Source: Nymphaea colorata (taxonomy: Eukaryota; Streptophyta; Magnoliopsida; Nymphaeales; Nymphaeaceae). Taken from it: a stretch of 64,000 nucleotides of DNA. Shown one piece after another: positions 1 to 11,257 of this stretch; position 1 is the stretch's first letter; each line of letters opens with the position of its first letter. The notes under the pieces are model-generated. The model was not told the DNA's origin, made no database searches, and worked only from the letters and a program-made list of their open reading frames with translations. A program made the position numbers and the translations under genes. Location of the stretch: positions 24,823,662-24,887,661 of the forward strand of contig NC_045143.1 in NCBI RefSeq assembly GCF_008831285.2. The letters run 5' to 3'.

Positions 1-462
1 GTAGCTATTCAGTCTCTCAAACATGGACTTGAGACTAGAATAATAAGTGTGAAGAGGTCTGCCATCTTGGCGCATCTGATGGATATCATGATGAAGCTGC
101 ATAATGCGCGTTTCATTTCTTGCCTGTGAATAAGTGGCAGCAAGGGAATCCCACATATCCTTTGCACTGTCCTTGTGCAAGACTTCATTTGCAATTTCTT
201 GTGAGAGAGTACCAACAATCCATACCATAACCAATGAATTATCTTTAAACCAAGTAGTATATTTTCCTACCTTCTGTACGGGCTCGGGCTCCAATATGAG
301 ATGTTCCTTCTCATGGGCGATCAAAGTTCTTTTTACTTGCATGGCCCACATCTCGTAATTACCCCCATCCATTTTGGTGATAATGCTGGAAAATGGGGAA
401 CTCTTCATCTCTCCCGACGATACAAAGGAAGAGGTATTAGCGCCACTACTAATTTCAGACAT
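1..462 (-). CDS. Copia gag (UBN2 type), partial, element Y
   Basis: This is an open frame of 154 codons from an ATG at 462 to the window edge. It encodes the N-terminal half of a copia Gag capsid-like protein of the UBN2/retrotran_gag type. Visible family signatures are the early NYEMWAMQVK stretch (the usual N-Y-x-x-W motif), WIVGTLSQEI in mid-domain and KDMWDSLAATYSQ. No stop or frameshift is seen in this part. The protein would package element RNA into virus-like particles. The CCHC knuckle and pol lie beyond the left edge. Confidence 0.8.
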   Translation of the reverse strand, partial: MSEISSGANTSSFVSSGEMKSSPFSSIITKMDGGNYEMWAMQVKRTLIAHEKEHLILEPEPVQKVGKYTTWFKDNSLVMVWIVGTLSQEIANEVLHKDSAKDMWDSLAATYSQARNETRIMQLHHDIHQMRQDGRPLHTYYSSLKSMFERLNSY

Positions 463-699
463 CTTTCAACACAAAGGAGGAAACCGAGCCACGGAATAGG
501 AAGTGCAGGCAAAAGAATACAATCACATATCGAAAGACAACATGCTGATCATGAAGCAATATGTAGTTAACGCAGGTAGCAATCCAGAAGTCCGATCGGC
601 GAGAAGAGGCAACAGCAGAGCTGAACGAAGAGAGATACCAGAGACGACGGTGAGAAGAAAATCAGCGTGCAGAACCACGGGCAGAGCAGCGGCGGAACA

Positions 700-1090
700 G
701 CGGCGGAGCAGCGTGCAGCGGAGGAGCAGCGTGCAGAGCAGCATGCAGCGGAAAGACGCAGAGAGGAAAAATCAGCGTTGAGGCGGCGGCGAAGGCAGAC
801 GGGCGGCGGCGGCGCAGGCGGACGGGCGCAGGAGGACGGGCGCAGGGAGACGGGCGCAGGCAGACGGGCGGCGGTGGCGCAGGCGGACGGGCGCTGGCAG
901 ACGGGCGCAGGAGGCACAGGCGGAGGCGGCGCAGGCAGACAATGGGTAGGGCGACGAGGGGCAGCAGGGATGGATCAGGCGGCAATGGACAGGGCGGCAA
1001 AGGGCGAGGCGGCAATGGACAGGGCGGCAAAGGGCGGCGGCGGCGACTGACGCCGATGAGGCGGCGGCGGCGCCGCTCAGTCGGCGACAA
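700..1090. repeat. GC-rich low-complexity leader of element Y
   Basis: This stretch lies between gag and the PBS of Y. It is made of degenerate units such as GGCGGACGGGCGCAGG and GGCAATGGACAGGGCGGCAA. Long open frames exist here on both strands, but they reflect repeat composition rather than coding. Elements F and G carry comparable GC-rich leaders. Confidence 0.7.
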
Positions 1091-1126
1091 CTCGCTGAGG
1101 AGGAGACGGCTGGAGCTCTGATACCA

Positions 1127-1290
1127 TGATAAAGTTAAGAGAACTAATCTTTGATTAACATCGAAAGAATCCCTAACTCCTCTTTATATAGACTAGAGGA
1201 GAGGGATAAGTTACAAGAAAGTCATTAAAAGAAACATTATTACACAAGTGCCCTCTCAAGCCTAATACTGAGTATAAACACGTCTTAACA
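1127..1290 (-). repeat. 5' LTR of element Y
   Basis: This LTR is 164 bp, begins TGATAAAGTTAAG and ends CGTCTTAACA. It is next to the tRNA-iMet PBS on its left and Z coding sequence on its right. Confidence 0.8.
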
Positions 1291-4200
1291 GTTTTTGACA
1301 TCCAGTTGATACATGTGCCAGTCATGGTGGACAGCCACAGGAATGATAAGACGAATGGTTCCCAACCGAGCAACTGGAGAGAAGGTCTCAAAGAAATCCA
1401 CACCGTAGGTCTGCGTGTAGCCCTTAGCAACCAACCGAGCTTTGTATCGTTCCATAGAACCATCTGAATTATATTTCACTGTGAATACCCACTTTGAGCC
1501 AACAATATCACAACGAGGAGGAGGATCAACAAGTTCCCAAGTGCCTCTCTGCACTAAGGCATCCATCTCATTTTGCATAGCTCGTCTCCATTGGGTGTCT
1601 AATAAAGCCTGCTGGTGACACGTAGGAACTGTATGAGCAGCCAGAGCTTGAATGAACTGTTGCATATTTTTACCAACACCATCAGTAGACACAAAATGAG
1701 ATATAGGATGTAAAGTACATTGTCATCTGCCTTTGCGAAAAGCAATAGGTAAGTCTTGACAGGGATCAGAATGACTAGGGCTATGCACTTCAGATGTACT
1801 TACCTCCTGAGAAACCGTTGGCGAAGGATTATGAGAAGGGTCCTGTCGACGTGTGTAGACCAGCGGAGGATCACGAAACTTGGACACTACAGTAGAAGGA
1901 GATTCAGAAGGAAACAACTCCAAAGGAATAGGAGGAATAAGTAGTGGGTCTGGCGATGGTGGCATCTTAGGAAGGATGGAAGAGGAGCTATAATAAGGCT
2001 GAGACTCAAAGAATGTGACATCCGCACTGATATACTCCTTTTGAGTTAAGGGATCAAAGCATTTGTAGCCCTTATGGTTTCTGGAGTAGCCTATAAAGAT
2101 ACACTTAATGGCTTGGGCTCCCAATTTATCACGTGTGGGTTCAAGTATGTGAACGAAGCATGTGCAACCAAATACTTTGGGAGCCACTGGAAATAAAGGT
2201 CGTTGTGGATGCACAAGTTTAATGGGAACCTTGTTGTCAATGAAGGATGAGGGTAAACGGTTGGTTAAGTAACAGGCCGTGAGGATGGCATCTCCCCAAA
2301 AAGATGCAGGTAACTTGGTATGAAGCATTAGGGAACGAGCCACATTTAGGAGTTGGCGATGTTTACGTTCAACTACTCCATTTTGTTGGGAGGTATGAGG
2401 ACAAGTAAACTGATGAGAAATGCCATTATCGGAGTAAAACTTCATTAAGGTTGAGGCTTTGAACTCAAGGGCGTTATCAGTGCGAATGTTTTTAACAAGA
2501 ATACCAAACTGGGTCTTTATTTCAATAATAAGATTTTTGAGAATACATACTACTTCAGACCTTTCCTTCAAAAGGAAGACCCAAGTGACTCGAGAATAAT
2601 CAACAACAATGACAAGAAAATACCGAAATCTTGACCTACTAGCAACTCTGCTAGGACCCCACACATCAACATGAAGAAAATCAAATAATCCACAACTGGA
2701 CGGACAAAGACTCGATGAATAATGACTACGGGTGTGTTTGCCAAGTTGACAGGCTTCACACTGGAACGACTCTGGTATTGAAAGCTGAGGAAGAAGGTGA
2801 CGGAGCTTGGAGACAGATGGATGACCAAGTCTTAGATGCCACTGGAAAGAGGAGGACGGTGAGGTGATCGATGATGCTGCAATACCTACTGGATCCGACA
2901 GGAAGTAGATGCCCCCTTTCTCATAGCGTCCACCAATCGTCTTCCCAGTTTGCAAGTCCTGAAATGAACATAAACCATAATCAAATGTAACACGACAGTG
3001 TAAGTCATTAATCAATTGTCTAACTGATAACAAATTTGTTGGGAACTTAAGAGCATATAACACATTAGGAATAGTCATAGATCGAGAAATCTTGATATCA
3101 CCATAACCCAGAATAGGTGACCATCTACCATCTGCAAGTTTCACATGACGTGCCTGAGGCAACATGTGTAGCACAATAAACATAGAAAGTTTACTACAAA
3201 AGTGGCTCGATGCTCCGGAATCAATAATCAAAGTAGTACCTGTATCATGTGGGACACTATCAACAGACATAGCACTGTCTATCATGACTGTAGAGGCCGA
3301 CGGCTGGGAAGATCTGAGTGCTAGGAAGTCCTCATACTCAGACTTGTTGATACTCACTGACACTGTCTCAAGGTGAGAAGGAGATAAAGACCCATCTACA
3401 ACTGATGAAGCTGCCTGAACAGACCCAATAGGAGATGGTAAAGAATTCTTGCCCTGCTTAGATGCAACATTTCTTCCTAGGGATGCACCGGAAGGACGAC
3501 CATGTTTATCCCAACATCTGTCTTCTGAATGTCCTATTTTACTACAATAGGTGCACTAAAATCTTCCCCTACCTCCTCCTGACCCACGACCAATGCCTCT
3601 CCCCCTGAATGAACCGCGTCCACGACCTCCTGAGGCTACCAAGGCCAAAACCTGTAAGTCACTAGAGGGCTGAGAAAGGGTCACAACAAGACGACTGAGT
3701 CTGTTGCAGGCGTCGGCTAGGTCAGGGATTTCTGCTCCAGTCAACATCTGAGCCTTTGCTACAGCATATTTAGGGGAGAGACCCTGGAAAAACTTCGCAA
3801 CTATAGATTGTTCACCATGAGTTTTATGACATGTTGGACATGGGGGACGTAATGCTTTAAGTCGTTCATAGATGGACTTGAGGGAAGCGAAGTACTGAGC
3901 AAGACTTTGATCACCCTGTTGCAAATTAAGTAATTCCTCCTCCACTTGCAATATCTTGCTAACATTCTTGTCATTTGAGTAAGTTTGTTTCAAGAAATCC
4001 CACATTTGTTTGGCCGAGGTATAGTATGCAATAGTTGATGCTATTTGTGGTTGCACACTATTGATGATCCATGACATGACAATATTATTATCTCCCTTCC
4101 ATGAAGCATATTGTCCACTCTTCTCGACAGGCTCATTTTCTTCTATAACATGCTCCTTCTCATGTCCAATCACTGACATCATAAACACACGAGACCAAAT

Positions 4201-4317
4201 CTCATAGTTAGATTCATCTAACTTTACCGTAGAACCATAAGAGAATGGGTTTCCTCCACGTTTAACCTCATGAAAAAAATCAGTCCTGAGATTTTCAGCC
4301 ATTGCAAATCTATCCAC
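1291..4317 (-). pseudogene. Copia gag-pol of element Z, broken
   Basis: The start is at 4317 (MDRFAMAENL). Gag carries the UBN2 domain ([11 protein letters not shown]) up to 3556. An in-frame TAG then replaces the Gln codon just before the CCHC knuckle (CTYCSKIGHSEDRCW), which lies at about 3485-3555. Downstream, 1723-3363 encodes the protease motif DSGAS, the GAG_pre-integrase segment with WHLRLGHPS and CEACQLGKH, and the integrase core ([27 protein letters not shown]). A further stop near 1722 separates 1285-1692, the RT N-terminus ([23 protein letters not shown]). Coding ends at YQLDVKN because of the Y insertion. Several nonsense lesions make it non-functional. Confidence 0.85.
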
Positions 4318-5211
4318 AAGGGATCAACCACCACAGGCAAGAGAAATTATATATATATATATTGAAAAAGAGACTGATCAGCAAGACCAAACTTCCCACA
4401 CAGCCATGTTAGATGCACAAGTGCAAGCAAACCGCTGTCCAACTGTTGACAGCAACCCACGGCCAACAAAAAACAGCAATCTGAAAAAAACTGGTCGCAG
4501 GCAGCTTCAAGGCAGAACAGGGCTGAATCTTCTAAAATCCGCCAAAATTCATCCAGAGCTCGGATCGAGCTGAATTTTGGACTGAAGCTTGCTGGGATGA
4601 TTATCTACAGACACCCAAAAGATGAGGGGCAAATGCCCACCCTAAGGTCCACTCGTTGTCAAGGCAAGGAGCTGGACTGTCGCCTGTCACATGCTGTTTC
4701 AGAACAGGGCAGGGCAGCTCCTCCTCACGATCTCAGCAGGAAACAAGCAAATCCAGTCTTCACCAACCAACTTGTCTATTTATGTATCTAACGCAGCTGT
4801 ACCACACATTAATTTTCACACATCATGGATAACGACATCAGATAAATGTAGTCAACGTAAACTGCCACAAAAAAAAATCATAAAGAGCAGTCCTCGACTT
4901 GGCTGCCTTGATCATAGACCACATCAACCCATAAGAGTCCAGACGACTGGAGTCTATTCATGCATACTTCCTAGCGTGAATAGACTCCTCCACCTAGTTC
5001 CGTTGCTAGAAATCAGTCAGCTAGAACAAATGAGAAGAGAAGAAGGAAAAGACGAAAGAAGAGGAAGGAGAACAAGACGGTGGAAGAGATAGCCTGAGAA
5101 GGAGAAGGAGGGTCGCTGGCTGTTCACGTCACGTCGCCAGATTCACGGACGTCTGCAGCCTATCGCCGGCTGTTCAAGTTGCGTCGCCTGTCACGTCCCG
5201 CTCTGATACCA

Positions 5212-5440
5212 TGTTGCAGCCTTGAAACGTGGAGAGAGAGAGAGAGGACTGAAGACGTGAGAGTTGAGAAGAAAAGAACACGTTTAATTCACTAACCCTA
5301 ATCTCTATTATAAAGAGATTAGGGTAGAAAGAAGATTTACAGATTACATCAATCTAAAATAAAGAAAATATTAAAGAGATCTTATAACTCTTTAATATTA
5401 CAAAGAACCACCTAGAAACATAAACATTCTTATTTCAACA
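5212..5440 (-). repeat. 5' LTR of element Z
   Basis: This LTR is 229 bp, TGTTGCAGCC...TTATTTCAACA, and contains a GA-rich run and TATTATAAAGAGATTAGGG. It is clearly homologous to the LTRs of A and H. Confidence 0.85.
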
Positions 5441-6445
5441 TAGTGTACTTATCTTATGTTGAACAAGGGGATAAAAGAGTGATGATGCTAGTTCTGTTTG
5501 TAGTTTTTCACTGCTACTGTTATTCAATGAGTTGGTCCTCCACATTGGAAGAAGTTGAGAGACAAAAGATGGTTGAAGGAAAATGTTATACATGGTGGAT
5601 GCAGAAGGGAATAGGGAAGAGAGGCTGCAACAGGAGTTAGTTTTCCTCTAAGGAAGACGACTCTTGAGTTTACATAGAGGAGGATAAAGTTATGCAAGAC
5701 CATTTGGATCATAAGGGTATTGAGTTGGGTTTAGATCCAAATCCTTTCCAAAGTAGGTTTGAGTTTGGGTCCTTGAGATTTTTTTATCAAAACCAACCTA
5801 TTCTTGATCCCAATGGAATATCAAGCCAGGATTACAGATCTGGGCTCATCCTTGGATCCACAATGATGTTGCATTTAACTTCTTTTACTTCTGGTTGAAT
5901 TTACCTGAAATGCACATACTGAGACTTATGAGACAAATATATTTAACATGGTTTTTGAGAATATGTACACTGTAAATGCATAAATAATATGATACACTAG
6001 TATGCATGATTCATGCAACATCACATCCTGATGAGATGTATCTCTTCATTATTAAGAAAAGCAACAGTTATTGGTTGCTCGACCTTTCAACCGATGTTTG
6101 AAGATTCTCTCTCTCTCTTCCCTCCTTCAAAAAAAAAAAGGTAGTGTTATGCCAATCCTTGTACTACATCTTGCGATTAGCTGTTTTTTTTTTTATTGAT
6201 ATTCCTCATCTCTACAGCCAAATCTGCTCCCATGATTACCCTTGCTTAGAAATTGAAAGGAAAAATTTGCACTATAACTGGTATCTGTCATCAGTCATCC
6301 CTCTTTGTTGCAGTAGGGGTTTTCAAACTACTTGAATCCTGCTCTCGTCAGCTTCGACTTGTTGTTGTGAATTTGTAATGGTTATCATTACTTGCATAAG
6401 AATTGTTGCTTGTTTTCCAGTGATAATATATGATGAAAATTTCAG
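5441..6445 (+). other. Intron of the GT47 gene, right of Z
   Basis: AT-rich sequence between element Z and the first visible exon. Only short open frames and poly-A/T runs occur. I see no gene or transposon here. It ends in a good 3' splice site (TTTCAG at 6440-6445). Confidence 0.6.
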
Positions 6446-9400
6446 GAACATAGACGGCTGAGGAGTTCATTCACTCTTGACTTCTACAAGAAGGCATATG
6501 AACATATCGTAGATCAGTATCCTTATTGGAACCGTTCATCGGGGAGAGATCATATATGGGTAAGTAGTTAGAAAACATCTAGGCCACTGATTGAAGGAGC
6601 TGCATTGCAATGCCTGACGTGTAATTTTTCTGTCCTAGTTTGTAACCTGGTCTCTTTCCTTCCATGTGAAGGCAGTCTTTTTCATGGGATGAAGGTGCCT
6701 GCTATGCTCCTAAAGAGATATGGAACAGCATGATGTTGGTGCACTGGGGGAACACAAACACAAGGCACAATCGCTCAACAACAGCATATTGGGCTGACAA
6801 CTGGGATGAAATTCCTAAAGAGGAAAGAGGTGATCACCCATGTTTTGACCCAGATAAGGATATCGTTATCCCTGCATGGAAAAGGCCTGATCCAGATTCC
6901 CTACATTCAAAATTATGGGCCAGGTAATTCACTAGTTATAAAGTTCCAAAAATTACTATTTGGTTCAAATAGATGAGTTTTGTGAGTAAGGGAAACAGAA
7001 ACATGATTTTTCTATTCCTTGAGATGTCAAGTCATTCCTTGTGCAACTCATCTTGGCTTCTTGGAAACTCTGTGCCAACTTGTTTGTGAATCTCCATTGC
7101 ACAACTACCACTTTTGGTTTTGATTTTTCATCTAAGAAGCCACTTTGTCAAGTCAAATGGAACTTAGAGAAATGGACCCGATTTGCAGATCTCTCTTCGA
7201 GCGCCAGACACTCTTTTATTTTAATGGAAACCTGGGACCTGACTATCATAATGGAAGACCTGAAGCTTCGTATGTTATCACCCATGCAAGTTGAGAAAGT
7301 CTTTTTCATTTTAACCCCTTTCTCCTTTCTTTGTATTGATTGCTGAGAATGTATTGCCATTCAGATATAGTATGGGTATTAGGCAGAAAGTTGCTGCTGA
7401 ATTTGGTTCAACTCCTAACAAGAAAGGAGAACTTGGAAGGCAGTACAGCCCTGATGTAATAGTTACACCAGAACGCACTGATAGCTACCCTGAGCAATTG
7501 TCCCGTTCTACTTTCTGCGGTGTATTTCCTGGAGATGGTTGGAGTGGTCGCATGGAAGACAGTATATTGCATGGCTGTATTCCTGTAGTCATTCAGGTAA
7601 AGCTTCTTTTTTTCTTAGCAATATAATGATTTAAAGTCGACTAGAGTACTGGTTTTATTTCTCAGTCTTCCTTTAATGGCATAATCTTTGACAACAAATG
7701 CTAGCATCTGAACTATGTTTACGCTCTTTTCCCATTTTGTTTCTCTGTGAGTTCATCAACATCGTTTGTCGGTAACCATTGCAGGATGGGATCTTTCTCC
7801 CATATGAGAATGTGCTTAACTATGAGAGTTTTGCTGTTCGCATTCCTGAGGATGAGATCCCAAATTTGATTAAAATTCTTCAGGTAATTAAGTTTTCCTT
7901 CCTTTCCTCCCTTTTCTAGTAGTAGCGTTCTGTTTAATACTCGTTCCTAAGGTAGCATTCTGTTGGGACAGTTTTAGTTTATTTTTTCTCTTTTCGGGTT
8001 GGTGGTTGGGTTGGGGGTTAAGAGGGGGCAAGTGCAACCCTTGACATTTATTGGGCCCAATTAAAGGTATAAATATGTATCGTTCGATTTGTCTCCCTTA
8101 TTGGTTGCTTTTTGGAAATCAGCATTTGTTTTTCCTGTTGCTCTTCCACAAGTAGCTGCACACGAGCCGAGTCGAGCTCCCTGACACAAGCTCGAGCTCG
8201 AACTCGACTCCCTTAACTCGATTAACTCGTTTATGTCTTGTTTTTTTAAACTTGTTTATGTCAACTCGTTTAACTCATTTACGACACCAAAGCAAATTCT
8301 ATGGTACAACTAAAAGGGCAAAATGCATGCAAACAAAATCCACCATGAAAACCAACTATGTGCCCAAGCACTAATTCAAACACAATCAGGAAGATGTTTC
8401 TCAAACAAAATGAAATTTAAGGAAGAGATCGATTACTGCTTTGCGCAGTTTCTTGATCAATGCCATTGGCTTCCTCTTCAAACCTCTATGGAACCTACAC
8501 ATTCGTCAAAAAGATGGAAAACCATATAAAAGAGAGAGAGGAGGATGGAAAACAAAGTGCGAGAGATACAAACCATCTTCGAGCCCGGGAATGGAAAAGT
8601 TTGATGAGCTCCTCAGTGGGCATGTCAAGGAGGGCATCCAGATCAACTCCCTTGAAACCGAACTTCTTGAACGTCCTCCTCTTCATCTATCTGCCAGCAA
8701 CCTCCGTCTCGACATCCACTTGCAAAAAAAGCCCTAAATGTGTATTGGCAGAGCTTCAAAAGAACGCTAGGGTTTCAGGGAAAGACGATAATAGAAACTA
8801 ACCAGTATAGTGGCCGGACTCTGCCGGATGGATGGTGGTGGTCATGGCATGTGCGGCGGTGAGTCGGTGTGGGTGGTAGAGAGGAGAGAGAGTGGCAGTG
8901 AGTCGGTGCGGCCGTGGGCAGTAGAAATGAGAGAGAGACAGAGGGAGAAGTCGAAATGAAAATGGTAAAAATGAAAACATAATAAAAAAAAAAGTTTAAC
9001 CTAAATCGGTGAATCGGTTTTGGTGGCTCGGTGAACCGGTTCATATAATTAAGCGAAACGATTTTCAGTAATCGACTCGAGCCGAGCATAAACGAGTCCA
9101 GTTCTTACAACTCGAACTCAACTCGTTTAATGTTTCGAGTATAAGTTTAAACTCGAGCTCGGCTCGTTTATAAAGGAGTCGAGCTCGAGTTTTTCCGAGT
9201 GAGTTCGAGTCGAGCCCGAGTTGGCTCGACTCGCTGTGCAGCCCTATCCACAAGCTGATGGAAACCAAGTCATAGAAGGGGTGGCTTAGGTACTAAAGAA
9301 CCTGTAAATCCAGACTTGGCCAGAGTTGGGACTACTCACAGAAGTGCTGATTCAGGTTAAAATGAAATTACTACACCTGCAGGCTATTAATAAGGCGGAG

Positions 9401-11257
9401 GTAGAAGTCAAGTTACAAAACGTGCACAAACTGTGGCAAAGATTTTTGTATCGTGATTCTGTTTTGCTTGAAGCTGAAAGACAGAAGTTGGGAGGTCACT
9501 TGAGTAGCTGGGCAGTGGAGTTCTCAAAACTGGTTGAGGATGACGCGTTTTCTACATTCATACAGGTCCATTTCTCATTCAATCATTGGACGATTATCTA
9601 TTAAGAATTGACTGTTTTAGAGCTCTTAGTTTTTAACTTTCTAACATGGTTTCTAATTATCCTGTCTGCATCTTATTTTTCTTTAGCTACTAGCATCTAA
9701 TTCAGCTACACAAAAGGTTCCATTCTCCCTTTATTTCGTCCTCTAATTATTGTGCATTCAGTGTTTATTTTCATATTACCATATAATTTAAGGATATAAA
9801 TGAGCTTTGCAAAACAATTAATCACATGAAGCAGAGAATTATAGGCAAAACCATTTAGACAAGATTGATGTGATACTGGATATGAATCTGCAGCATAAAA
9901 GACTCAACTCCCTCGCATTGTTTGAGTGCTTACTGCAAGGATCTTCAAAATGTACTCAGAGATTCTAGATATGACACCCTGAGAAATTAGATGCTATCTG
10001 TACAAACAGTTTTTCAATCTGTCCTTGGGCTGTTCACTTCAAGATTTATATGGTTTGAGCGGTATATGACTTCTCAAATGCAGTGGAAACTTTGTAATAA
10101 CTGCAACCAAATGAGCTCTCAAGCAAATAGAGCGAAAATTTGTGCCTGCACACACACACATACGTATATGATTCATACTTTGCCTATCCAATATATGAGT
10201 CGTCAGGACTTTTGGCTGGCTTGCATTTGTTTTTACAAATCTATCAGCATGGGTATGGGTGTGGTCGGAATGTATAAAACTATATGTTTCAAAGGAAAAT
10301 GAAGGAAAAGAAAATAAAAAAAAATCTGATGTGTGGATTGAATTTTGTATAATCAACAAAATCAATGGTTTGAGGTTGATCGTGTCACCAAATCTGACCT
10401 GTGTAAGTCCCTGTATTTTTTTCAACATATAGTTTTGAACGATCTGACCAGATTTGTGGGGTTAGAGCCGTTAGACTTGTGAATGGGCTGGAGTTTTGTA
10501 AAACCGGCTGGATGGAAAAAAGTGGCTAGCCTACAGACATACACATATATGGTTTTTAAGGTATGAGCACCGAGTAATATGGTTGCTACCATGCAATACT
10601 GTGAGTTTTCTGATTAACATGACCAAATGACACAAGTTAAGGCATTTGAAGTGATTTTTTCTATTGCAAACCACCTACATTTCCTTTTTGAGCTTGCAGC
10701 CCTTATGTCCATTCTAATCAAACAAGATTTGATCGTTGAAGTTAGTGCACATAGTTTAAGAGTTCTGTATGTAGGTTTACTTGTTCTAGATGGTATCAAT
10801 CTGGACTTGGAGAACTCCCTTAACTCTTTGCACGTTTAATGCTCTGTATTTAGCATTGAATGAGGAAAAGAGTAGGAAATTGTGAAGGCATATGCAATAC
10901 ATGCACGCACACACACACACACATGTGTGTGCATTTACAATAGAATGGTAACGTGCTGATGATTAAACTTGGAGCTGAATATCATATAACACATGAATAT
11001 CCAGAACTAGTGTCCATGATGTTTTAGCCCTCTTCTTTTGCTTGCGTGTTCATACACAAGATGAACATCCTAGTTTGTTTCTGTTTCTTTCAGTTGGTAG
11101 CAGGGAGGTTGTCTTTGTATTCTCTCTCTCACGGCAGTAATCTATGTATGACCAGGTGTTGCACTACAAGTTGCATAATGATCCATGGCGGGAACATCTT
11201 GATGTTCAAGGAAAAGGCTATGGGTTGCCAAGGGGATGCTTGAGAAGAATCAACTGA
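6446..11257 (+). CDS. GT47 exostosin-family glycosyltransferase, 3' exons (ExAD-like)
   Basis: Seven exons with GT-AG introns read as one frame of 352 codons: 6446-6559, 6676-6923, 7189-7269, 7365-7596, 7785-7883, 9383-9565 and 11156-11257 (TGA). Family signatures are [61 protein letters not shown] followed by [18 protein letters not shown] and [10 protein letters not shown]. These are the exostosin/GT47 domain including the nucleotide-sugar binding C-terminal half. Plant GT47 enzymes are Golgi type II proteins that build wall polysaccharides or glycoproteins. From memory it most resembles the Arabidopsis At3g57630 group (extensin arabinosyltransferase ExAD); that assignment is an inference. 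N-terminal exons (membrane anchor, EGF-like part) must lie left of the window, beyond element Z. No lesion is seen in the exons. Introns carry Z and an hAT element. Confidence 0.88.
8145..9254. mobile_element. Non-autonomous hAT element 1 (8153-9246) with 8-bp TSD
   Basis: The element spans 8153-9246 (1,094 bp) and is flanked by the direct repeat TCCACAAG (8145-8152 and 9247-9254). An 8-bp duplication is the hAT hallmark. The ends are imperfect inverted repeats: TAGCTGCACACGAGCCGAGT on the left and, on the complement of the right, TAGGGCTGCACAGCGAGTCG. Both subterminal regions are dense in ACTCG/CGAGT motifs, the kind of sites hAT transposases bind. There is no transposase. The interior carries a ribosomal protein S15 gene fragment (8437-8740, minus). 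It lies in an intron of the GT47 gene. Confidence 0.88.
8437..8740 (-). pseudogene. Captured ribosomal protein S15 (uS19) gene fragment
   Basis: On the minus strand, 8575-8740 reads [25 protein letters not shown] and onward to TEELIKLF, the conserved N-terminus of cytosolic ribosomal protein S15. After an intron-like gap of about 85 bp (GTTTGT start near 8573), 8437-8487 reads [16 protein letters not shown], the next conserved block of S15. So genomic DNA with its intron was captured, not cDNA. Upstream (about 8770) is AAACCCTAG, the telo-box typical of plant ribosomal protein promoters. The start codon is changed and a TAG interrupts the first exon, so it is not functional. It lies wholly inside hAT element 1. 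Confidence 0.85.
9566..11155 (+). other. Last intron of the GT47 gene
   Basis: AT-rich intron of about 1.6 kb. It contains short CA microsatellites (10149-10160 and about 10909-10925, the second followed by TGTGTGTG) and ORFs of at most about 130 codons with no recognisable similarity. I see no gene in it. Confidence 0.6.

Larger units (their letters stand above)
1..1290 (-). mobile_element. Copia element Y, 5' part (runs off left edge)
   Basis: This is the 5' end of a Ty1/copia retrotransposon on the minus strand. From right to left it has the 5' LTR (1127-1290), a primer binding site complementary to initiator tRNA-Met (TGGTATCAGAGC on the minus strand, ending at 1126), a long GC-rich leader and the start of gag. 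It is inserted into the reverse transcriptase of element Z: Z coding sequence stops exactly at the LTR end, at the codons for YQLDVKN. The other LTR and the second copy of the target duplication (probably GTTTT, 1291-1295) lie outside the window. Confidence 0.85.
1291..5440 (-). mobile_element. Copia element Z (family A/H/Z), 5' part
   Basis: This is a minus-strand Ty1/copia element of the same family as elements A and H, sharing LTRs that start TGTTGCAGCC and end ATTTCAACA. It contains the 5' LTR (5212-5440), the PBS (complement of CTCTGATACCA just left of 5212), a leader (4318-5196), gag and pol up to the first reverse-transcriptase motif, where Y is inserted. The rest of Z is off the left edge. 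The base after the LTR starts TAGTG (5441-5445), the expected right half of a target duplication. Z sits in an intron of the GT47 gene, antisense to it. Confidence 0.85.

Noticed and set aside
667-1050. Long plus-strand ORF rich in Gly/Arg/Ala, with matching ORFs on the minus strand
   Set aside because: Composition of a GC-rich repeat in the leader of element Y; open in several frames at once.
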